Source: Bacteroidota bacterium
GTDB lineage: Bacteria; Bacteroidota; Ignavibacteria; Ignavibacteriales; Melioribacteraceae
Direction of reading: 5' to 3'
Assembly: GCA_021786655.1 (NCBI GenBank)
Contig: JAJYMU010000273.1
Location: 1-8,902 of the forward strand
Length of the DNA: 8,902 nucleotides
Below the pieces are notes generated by a model that was not told the origin of the DNA, searched no databases, and saw nothing but the letters and a program-made list of their open reading frames with translations. Position numbers and translations under genes: made by a program. Every line of letters starts with the position of its first letter. Position 1 is the stretch's first letter. Positions 1-5,407 of this stretch are shown piece by piece.

Positions 1-493
1 CACTATCATCATATAGCGACTTCGAAATACCGAAGTCCATTATTTTTGTAATGCCCTCTTTGTTCAGAATTATGTTAGAAGGTTTTATGTCTCGGTGAAC
101 AAATCCTTTAGAATGCGCATAACCCATTCCTAACAACAGCTGCTTGAGTATATAAATTACATCATAGAGATTGAAGCGTCCCTGACGATCAATCACTTTC
201 TCCAGACTCTCACCTTCGACATATTCCATTACAATTCCGAGAAGGTTAGAATACTCGATGAATCCGTAAACCGCAACTATGTTTGGATGTGAAAGTTTTG
301 CTTGGTTTTTGGCTTCTCTCTTAAATCTCTCGATGAAACGTTCTTTGTCGTGCGCACTGGCATTTAACATTTTGATTGCGACGTACCGGTCAAGCTTTGT
401 GTCATAAGCTTTATAGACGATTCCCATTCCGCCTTTGCCTAGTACCGACACGACGCGATAGTTATCAATTATTTTACCGATTAAGTCTTCCAT
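1..493 (-). CDS. Serine/threonine protein kinase, N-terminal part (cut by window edge)
   Basis: Reading the minus strand from the ATG at 493 gives 164 codons of a Hanks-type Ser/Thr kinase that runs off the left edge without a stop. Visible motifs in order: glycine-rich loop GKGGMGIVY (residues 19-27), ATP-binding lysine in VAIK (K41), helix-C glutamate in FKREAK (E60), catalytic loop HRDIKPSN (133-140) and metal-binding DFG (153-155). The fragment ends in the activation segment, so the substrate lobe and any C-terminal sensor, TPR, PASTA or membrane region are outside the window. It should phosphorylate proteins on Ser/Thr; its target cannot be told. The ATG is the first usable start after an in-frame stop at 518-520, and there is no clear Shine-Dalgarno site. 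It is transcribed divergently from the tRNA-Leu/tig unit. Identification of the family is secure; the role is unknown. Confidence 0.95.
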   Translation of the reverse strand, partial: MEDLIGKIIDNYRVVSVLGKGGMGIVYKAYDTKLDRYVAIKMLNASAHDKERFIERFKREAKNQAKLSHPNIVAVYGFIEYSNLLGIVMEYVEGESLEKVIDRQGRFNLYDVIYILKQLLLGMGYAHSKGFVHRDIKPSNIILNKEGITKIMDFGISKSLYDDS

Positions 494-581
494 CCAAATC
501 CGAATAATTTTTGTTTTTAATATAAGAAATTCTCATCCTTCAAATCACGAACAGCCAAAAGATTTAAGAAGAGACTCTTTT

Positions 582-613
582 TTTGATTTTTCCCGCTTCT
601 TTGACTAATTTTG
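582..613 (+). promoter_or_regulatory. Bacteroidota-type promoter of tRNA-Leu/tig
   Basis: TTTG (582-585) is followed after 20 bases by TAATTTTG (606-613), a full match to the known Bacteroidota -33 TTTG / -7 TAnnTTTG pattern. The -7 box ends 10 bases before the tRNA 5' end, a sensible distance for a start just upstream of the tRNA. No second promoter is evident between the tRNA and tig, so this probably drives tRNA-Leu, tig and clpP together. Confidence 0.7.
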
Positions 614-623
614 CAAGCCATTT

Positions 624-706
624 GCGAGAGTGGCGGAATTGGCAGACGCGCTAGACTTAGGATCTAGTACCCAAAAGGTGTGGGGGTTCGAGTCCCCCCC
701 CTCGCA
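624..706 (+). tRNA. tRNA-Leu (anticodon UAG)
   Basis: An 83-nt class II tRNA folds as a cloverleaf: acceptor 5' strand 624-630, D stem 633-635/647-649, anticodon stem 651-655/663-667 with loop CUUAGGA and anticodon UAG at 658-660, long variable arm 668-681 (ACC/GGU stem), T stem 682-686/694-698 with loop UUCGAGU, acceptor 3' strand 699-705, and discriminator A at 706, as expected for leucine. UAG reads CUN codons. CCA is not encoded, so it must be added after transcription. The acceptor stem has one A.C mismatch (A629 opposite C700) inside an otherwise paired helix. It lies 39 bp ahead of tig with no terminator between. Confidence 0.95.
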
Positions 707-736
707 CTAATAAACTACTTTTTCACTTTATTTTAT

Positions 737-748
737 GAGGTTTGTTTG
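737..748 (+). promoter_or_regulatory. Ribosome binding site and TTG start of tig
   Basis: GAGG at 737-740 lies 5 bases before TTG at 746-748. This start puts the ribosome-docking GFRK motif at residues 43-46, the same place as in E. coli trigger factor. The only in-frame ATG further upstream (680) lies inside the tRNA. Confidence 0.75.
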
Positions 749-2053
749 GAAATCAAGGTAAATGAATTAACTAATTCGCAGCAAGAGGTAGAGGTTAGCT
801 TAGAATACAATGAAATCATTCCCGAAATTGAAGATGCGTATTCGGAAGAAAGGAAGTCAATCGCGATAGACGGTTTCAGAAAAGGCAAAGCACCGATGTC
901 GATGATTAAGAAACTTTACGGTGAAGCGATTGAGTACAAAGCAAGTGAAAAAATTGCGAACAAGAAATTTTGGGATGTTGTCGACGAAAAGAACTTAAAA
1001 CCCATCAGCACTCCGCAAATGACAGATATTGATTTTGTACCAGGTACAAAACTTTCTTTCAAAGTGAAGTATGAAATCAAACCAAAGTTAGAGTTGAAGA
1101 ATTATAAGAACCTCGAAATTGAGAAGCCAATTTTCAAAATTAAAGATGAAGATATTGAAAAAGAAATAGACTATTTAATACGACCGCATTTCAAATTCGA
1201 AGAGTCCGATCTTGTAACCGATAAGTTTTTTAGAATCACAGTTAATTTGCAGCGTATCGATCCACAAGGCGTTCCATTGGTTGGTTCACGCAGCGAAAAC
1301 ATGCAAATCGATTTGAGTGATGAAAAAGTAAATATTCAAATTGTTGATAACGCTCAGAACAAAAAAATGGGCGATTCATTTAATTTCACTTTTGTAGATG
1401 AACATCATCACGGTGAAGAGCTGCACCGAGAGGAATTTACTTACACTGCTGAAATAACCAAGATTGAAAAAATTGTAAAGCCTGAATTCACCGAAGAATT
1501 GATCAAGAAGTTGTCTGTAAATAAAGCTTCAACTTTTGATGAACTAAAAACAATGCTTCACAAAAATTTTGAAGAGTACTACAAGAAACAGACCGAAGAA
1601 ATTGTAACAAACAATCTTCTCAGCACAGTCATTAAAAATAACGAGTTCACTCCCCCTCCCGGATATGTGTCTTCAATACATAGAAGATTAGTTGATCTAG
1701 AAAGAGAAAACTCGAAACGATATAAGACACCACATTTCGACGAACACGCTGTTGCCGAATACTACAAGCCAAGAGCGGAATGGAACGCGAAATGGCAAAT
1801 CATTCTGGAAAATTTAGCTGAAATGGAAAATATAAAAGTTGAAGATTCTCAGTTGGAAGAGCTTGCTAAAGAAGAATCAGATAAGACCGGAATTTCGGCG
1901 GCTAAATTGGTAAAATATTACAAGGACACTAATCGCACGGAAATGTTGTTAGAGGAAAAGGTAGTCAAATTCCTCACAGAGAATGCAAAGATTAAGGAAG
2001 TTGACGCAGAGGAAAAATCAAAAGAGAAAAAGGAAAAACACAATGAAGCATGA
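746..2053 (+). CDS. tig: Trigger factor, ribosome-associated chaperone
   Basis: This 435-residue protein (E. coli TF has 432) binds the ribosome near the exit tunnel and shields nascent chains. The N-terminal domain (about 1-110) has the docking signature GFRKGKAP with F44-R45-K46 at E. coli numbering. A FKBP-like middle domain follows at about 155-245; it is recognisable from its strand pattern and Gly-Asp turns, but the usual IPGFE stretch is absent, so prolyl-isomerase activity is doubtful. The helical chaperone domain occupies the rest and ends in a Lys/Glu-rich tail. A small His cluster (HHH, about 218) lies in the middle domain. The start is TTG, chosen by Shine-Dalgarno spacing and FRK numbering. 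The gene follows tRNA-Leu and overlaps clpP by 11 nt, so the chaperone and protease subunit are probably co-translated from one mRNA. Family assignment is firm; loss of isomerase activity is inference. Confidence 0.95.
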   Translation: MEIKVNELTNSQQEVEVSLEYNEIIPEIEDAYSEERKSIAIDGFRKGKAPMSMIKKLYGEAIEYKASEKIANKKFWDVVDEKNLKPISTPQMTDIDFVPGTKLSFKVKYEIKPKLELKNYKNLEIEKPIFKIKDEDIEKEIDYLIRPHFKFEESDLVTDKFFRITVNLQRIDPQGVPLVGSRSENMQIDLSDEKVNIQIVDNAQNKKMGDSFNFTFVDEHHHGEELHREEFTYTAEITKIEKIVKPEFTEELIKKLSVNKASTFDELKTMLHKNFEEYYKKQTEEIVTNNLLSTVIKNNEFTPPPGYVSSIHRRLVDLERENSKRYKTPHFDEHAVAEYYKPRAEWNAKWQIILENLAEMENIKVEDSQLEELAKEESDKTGISAAKLVKYYKDTNRTEMLLEEKVVKFLTENAKIKEVDAEEKSKEKKEKHNEA

Positions 2054-2708
2054 TATTCTTACCGAAGCGCAATTAACAAAAAAGTTTGAGATTTATAATC
2101 AGTTGGTTCCTTACGTTATTGAGCAAACCGGACGCGGTGAACGCGGAATGGATATTTTTTCGCGCCTTCTTCGTGAGCGAATTATTTTTCTAGGAATGGC
2201 CATCGACGACCACGTTGCAAGTTTAACAATCGCTCAATTGCTGTTTCTTGAAGCCGAAGATCCCGAAAAGGATATTAATTTATATATCAACTCTCCAGGC
2301 GGAAGTGTTTCTGCCGGCTTGGCAATCTACGACACAATGAGTTATATACGTTCCAAAGTTTCTACCATTTGTGTTGGTTTAGCAGCAAGCATGGGCGCAG
2401 TTTTACTGGCTGGCGGAGAAGCCGGTAAAAGAACATCTCTCCCTCATTCAAAGATTATGATTCACCAACCATGGGTCGGCGGTTTACAGGGACAGACGAC
2501 TGATATTGAAATTCATGCAAAAGAAATGATTAAAACGCGAGATACTATTTACAATATTTTAGCTGAACATACCGGCAAATCATATGACCAGATTGCGAAA
2601 GATTGCGATAGAGATTATTTCTTAACTGCCGATGAAGCTAAAGAATACAAACTCATTGATAATATTTTGGTACATCGCGCCAGCCAAAACAATAACAACA
2701 AGAAATAA
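2043..2708 (+). CDS. clpP: ATP-dependent Clp protease proteolytic subunit
   Basis: ClpP forms the double-ring serine-protease chamber fed by Clp/Hsp100 unfoldases in the cytoplasm. The 221-residue product shows the oxyanion stretch INSPGGSVSAG (82-92), nucleophile S116 in GLAASMGA, H141 in MIHQP, and D191 in DRD (189-191), where D189-R190 correspond to the known inter-ring sensor residues. Spacing between catalytic His and Asp is one residue longer than in staphylococcal ClpP because of WVGG in the handle region. About 18 extra N-terminal residues relative to mature ClpP suggest a propeptide removed by self-cleavage. ATG 2043 is preferred over upstream ATG 1983 because AAGGA (2030-2034) sits 8 bases ahead and the longer version would add a Lys/Arg-rich tail encoded by the end of tig. 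It overlaps tig by 11 nt. No clpX follows; a terminator does. Confidence 0.97.
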   Translation: MKHDILTEAQLTKKFEIYNQLVPYVIEQTGRGERGMDIFSRLLRERIIFLGMAIDDHVASLTIAQLLFLEAEDPEKDINLYINSPGGSVSAGLAIYDTMSYIRSKVSTICVGLAASMGAVLLAGGEAGKRTSLPHSKIMIHQPWVGGLQGQTTDIEIHAKEMIKTRDTIYNILAEHTGKSYDQIAKDCDRDYFLTADEAKEYKLIDNILVHRASQNNNNKK

Positions 2709-2724
2709 TTGAACAAACTTTTAC

Positions 2725-2753
2725 AAAGGGGCATCAACACTGCCCCTTTTTTT
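2725..2753 (+). terminator. Rho-independent terminator after clpP
   Basis: AAAGGGGCA (2725-2733) pairs perfectly with TGCCCCTTT (2741-2749) across a 7-nt loop, and a T run reaches 2753. It lies 17 bp past the clpP stop and should end the tRNA-Leu/tig/clpP transcript. Confidence 0.92.
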
Positions 2754-2792
2754 ATTTAAACAAGTTTACGAATTACTTCCTGGACAATTTAT

Positions 2793-2842
2793 GACTTAAA
2801 GCAGCCTGCGGCTTACTTAAGTAAACTGCCGGTTTTTAAGTC
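2793..2842. repeat. Imperfect ~50-bp palindrome upstream of the hybrid kinase
   Basis: Outer arms GACTTAAA (2793-2800) and TTTAAGTC (2835-2842) are exact reverse complements. Inside are CGGC (2809-2812)/GCCG (2828-2831) and a perfect 12-bp core, TTACTTAAGTAA (2813-2824). The arms share nearly one centre, with unequal spacers. It lacks a following T run, so it is not an obvious terminator. It may be an operator, since its right arm covers the expected -33 region of the next promoter, or a REP-like mobile palindrome. Structure is seen; function is open. Confidence 0.6.
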
Positions 2843-2856
2843 TTTAATAAAATTCT

Positions 2857-2864
2857 TATAATTG
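2857..2864 (+). promoter_or_regulatory. Probable -10/-7 box for the hybrid kinase gene
   Basis: TATAATTG contains a perfect TATAAT and misses TAnnTTTG by one base. No good upstream box is seen; a T-rich run at 2833-2837 lies at the right distance and overlaps the palindrome. It would give a leader of roughly 40 nt before the TTG start at 2913. Confidence 0.4.
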
Positions 2865-2912
2865 CAAAGAATTTATTCTTGTTAAGCGTTCATACACTAA
2901 AAGAGAAAAAAC

Positions 2913-5264
2913 TTGATAGGGGCAAAATTAGATTTTCTCAGCCGACTAAATGAACTTGCAGAATATGCACGCAGGGGTGACGATTTTTTCCCGGACGAAC
3001 TTTGTAACTTTCTTGTAAACGAGTTTGATCTGCAAGCCGCATTATTATTCGGCGTCAGCAACAACAATCTTTTGAACGTAACGGGAAGGTCAAACAGTGC
3101 GCGCAAAACATTCCAGCACGGCGTTTCGCCAAACTGCAAGGTATGTAAGAATCTCAATCAGAATGTTGATCTTAAGCTAGAGTTTGACCCAAATTGCGAG
3201 ATTCAGATTTCGGATAATGTTGCTTTTGAAAGTTGCAGTTTGATTCCAATCAACGGCAACGAAAATTTCCTTCTTAAAATTGCAAGGAAATCTGCATACA
3301 CTCAGAGCGCGAAAGAAACTCTCGAAAAAACTCTTCAGTTGTTGAACATACTTCTTTACGTTTGGTACCAAAGCAAAGGCGGAACGTTTGAGGCATCCAC
3401 ACCGATTTCAAAAATTGTGTCCGAGACATCGGGCGAATTGAAATCCAGTGCGAATTCCATCATCGGTTTTATTTCTATGCTTGCAGGCGAACACCCCTCT
3501 GCCGCTCAGTTGGATTACATTAATTCCATTCGGAAAAACGCGCAGAGCATTTTGTTGAATGTCAACGATTTGAGTGAGTTATCAAAAATCAATATGGGAG
3601 GTGCCCAACCGCAGCTCAAAAAAGTTGAACTCGTGAACTTTATTACAGAGATTATAGAAATCTTCAAAAGCAAACTCGGCAAAAAGGTTACTTTCACTTT
3701 AACCATTGAGAAAGAGCTTGCAAAACCTATAGAGTTTGATGATCAAAAACTGCGTTACGTATTGACAAGTCTGATGCTTGTTTCAATAGTTCTAACTCAG
3801 CAAGGTGAAATTGCGGTAAAGGTTTCTTCAGCACCGGATAGCAAAATTAAATTTTCAATTTCCGATAACGGCAAAACCCTGAAAACCTCCTCTCTCGAAA
3901 CTTTCTTCGAACCTTTTGCTGTAACTAAACTGGATGAATTCAAGAATACTTCTTTTACCGGCTTAAGTTTGACCTTGGTAAAAAAATATATTAATTATAT
4001 GGGTGGAGATATAGATGCGGCAAGTTTGCCGGGCAAAGGGAATTCATTTACATTCACAATCAGCGGAGAAGTAATGTCCGATCTCGAAACCAACATTTCA
4101 CAGTTGCCAAAGCCTACATCAAAGAATAAGGTTCTGGTTATAGAAGACGATTATGCAACTTCAAAATTGCTGAGCAACTATTTGAATAAGTGGGGTTATT
4201 CTCCATCGATTGTGAGCACAGAATCGCAAGCCTTTAATTCAATTGACCAGGAAGAACTGCTTGCAATCATTTTAGATATCGAATTACCGAATGTAAACGG
4301 TTTGGAACTCCTCAAGAGAATTCACGACCATCCCAAAACTAAGAATACGCCGGTTATCGTTTGCTCGATTGAGCCGGAACAGCAGAAGGCTTTTATGATG
4401 GGTGCGGTTGAGTATTTTGTAAAACCCATCAATTACAATTTTCTTGTAGAAGTGTTAACAAACTATAAACTGAGAAAGAATTCAAATATTCTTTGTGTTG
4501 ATGATGACCTTCCGACCTTAAATCTTGTCAAACAAGCTATTGAATCAGTCGGTTTTGTTGCCGTCGCAGAAAATGTTTCTGCAAACGTGATGGAATTGAT
4601 TCAAGACAAAGACATTGATCTTGCAATCATTGATTTGGACATGCCTACGCCTAACGGCTTTGAATTGATAAAGCTAATAAAGTCCGAGAAAAAGTTTGCA
4701 CACCTTCCCATCATCATTTATACCGGCAAGGAAAACTATAAAGATGATCTTTACAAGATTGAAGGATTGTTTGACGAGCTGCTCGAAAAACGTTCCACCA
4801 ACATTGAGGATCTGGCAGATACAATAAATGCTATGATTAACCGCTATGAAACTCCTCCCCCTGTTGATGAAGTTATTCATGGCAAAAATATTATTAAAAT
4901 TCTGCTTGCCGAAGATTACAAACATTCACAAATTATCGTTACACGACTCTTAAAGAAAAATAATTTCGAAAGCGTAGTTGTAGTTGAAAACGGTGAAGAT
5001 GCATTGAAGATGGCTAAGGATGATAAGTTCGATTTGATACTCATGGACATGCAGATGCCGATCATGAACGGTTTTGAAGCCACCGAAAAAATCAGAGAAT
5101 TGCCCGACTACAAAGACACACCGATAATTGCTCTTACTGCTTTTGCAATGAAAGGTGACCGCGAAAAATGTCTCGAAGCCGGCGCAACGGATTATATTCC
5201 GAAACCTATCGACAGTAAGGAGTTCATAGAAAAAGTTAAGTACTACACTAATACAATAGTGTAA
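2913..5264 (+). CDS. Hybrid histidine-kinase-like protein with degenerate kinase core and three receiver domains
   Basis: This 783-residue soluble protein has no membrane segment or signal peptide. Order: an N-terminal GAF-like sensory domain (about 7-150) with C75, C78, C95 and C108; a DHp-like helical pair (about 165-235, with IIGF and NDLSELSKI); a HATPase-like domain (about 240-390); then receivers at about 406-520, 525-645 and 662-780. The receivers keep their phospho-acceptor Asp (D455, D574, D712); REC1 and REC3 also have the Lys-Pro (K504, K764), while REC2 has Lys-Arg (K626-R627). The kinase core appears dead: the H-box His is Gly (G174 in SGELK), the N-box Asn is Val (V290), G1 is only DNG (318-320) and G2 is GLSL (350-353). 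It probably acts as a scaffold or signal-binding protein whose receivers are phosphorylated by another kinase. TTG 2913 is the only near start after the stop at 2898-2900. It is monocistronic, between two terminators. Confidence 0.9.
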   Translation: MIGAKLDFLSRLNELAEYARRGDDFFPDELCNFLVNEFDLQAALLFGVSNNNLLNVTGRSNSARKTFQHGVSPNCKVCKNLNQNVDLKLEFDPNCEIQISDNVAFESCSLIPINGNENFLLKIARKSAYTQSAKETLEKTLQLLNILLYVWYQSKGGTFEASTPISKIVSETSGELKSSANSIIGFISMLAGEHPSAAQLDYINSIRKNAQSILLNVNDLSELSKINMGGAQPQLKKVELVNFITEIIEIFKSKLGKKVTFTLTIEKELAKPIEFDDQKLRYVLTSLMLVSIVLTQQGEIAVKVSSAPDSKIKFSISDNGKTLKTSSLETFFEPFAVTKLDEFKNTSFTGLSLTLVKKYINYMGGDIDAASLPGKGNSFTFTISGEVMSDLETNISQLPKPTSKNKVLVIEDDYATSKLLSNYLNKWGYSPSIVSTESQAFNSIDQEELLAIILDIELPNVNGLELLKRIHDHPKTKNTPVIVCSIEPEQQKAFMMGAVEYFVKPINYNFLVEVLTNYKLRKNSNILCVDDDLPTLNLVKQAIESVGFVAVAENVSANVMELIQDKDIDLAIIDLDMPTPNGFELIKLIKSEKKFAHLPIIIYTGKENYKDDLYKIEGLFDELLEKRSTNIEDLADTINAMINRYETPPPVDEVIHGKNIIKILLAEDYKHSQIIVTRLLKKNNFESVVVVENGEDALKMAKDDKFDLILMDMQMPIMNGFEATEKIRELPDYKDTPIIALTAFAMKGDREKCLEAGATDYIPKPIDSKEFIEKVKYYTNTIV

Positions 5265-5290
5265 GCTCCCGATCAAGTTTTTAATTCTCA

Positions 5291-5322
5291 AAGCCCCGAT
5301 GCAAGTCGGGGCTTTTTCTTTT
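5291..5322 (+). terminator. Rho-independent terminator after the hybrid kinase
   Basis: AAGCCCCGA (5291-5299) pairs perfectly with TCGGGGCTT (5306-5314) over a 6-nt loop, followed by TTT-C-TTTT to 5322. It lies 26 bp past the hybrid-kinase stop and separates it from gltX. Confidence 0.92.
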
Positions 5323-5375
5323 GCATAAAGGAATGATGTCCAATGATTTCAATCCTCTGCTACAGCAAGATTTCA

Positions 5376-5383
5376 TATATTTG
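5376..5383 (+). promoter_or_regulatory. Bacteroidota-type -7 box upstream of gltX
   Basis: TATATTTG matches TAnnTTTG fully and lies 25 bp before the gltX start, after the preceding terminator. A TTTG box at the proper upstream distance is not seen, so only the -7 element is supported. The predicted leader is very short, leaving no room for a T-box or similar leader control. Confidence 0.45.
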
Positions 5384-5396
5384 TAATAGTTATTGT

Positions 5397-5402
5397 AAGG
5401 AG
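5397..5402 (+). promoter_or_regulatory. Strong Shine-Dalgarno site of gltX
   Basis: AAGGAG lies 5 bases before GTG 5408 and fixes the GTG as the start; it is the best such site in the window. Confidence 0.8.
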
Positions 5403-5407
5403 TTCCT

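Noticed and set aside
680..745. Upstream ATG start for tig at 680
   Set aside because: It lies inside the tRNA-Leu gene, adds 22 residues not seen in trigger factors and has no ribosome binding site; TTG 746 gives the E. coli numbering of FRK.
1983..2042. Longer ClpP starting at 1983
   Set aside because: The added 20 residues are a Lys/Arg-rich read of the tig tail in another frame; ATG 2043 has AAGGA at good spacing.
4950..5291. Minus-strand 113-codon frame in the hybrid kinase region
   Set aside because: It is a shadow of the third receiver domain, whose plus-strand frame has all family residues.
5323..5407. T-box or other leader control of gltX
   Set aside because: The space between the preceding terminator and the start is under 90 bp, and the likely -7 box leaves only a short leader.
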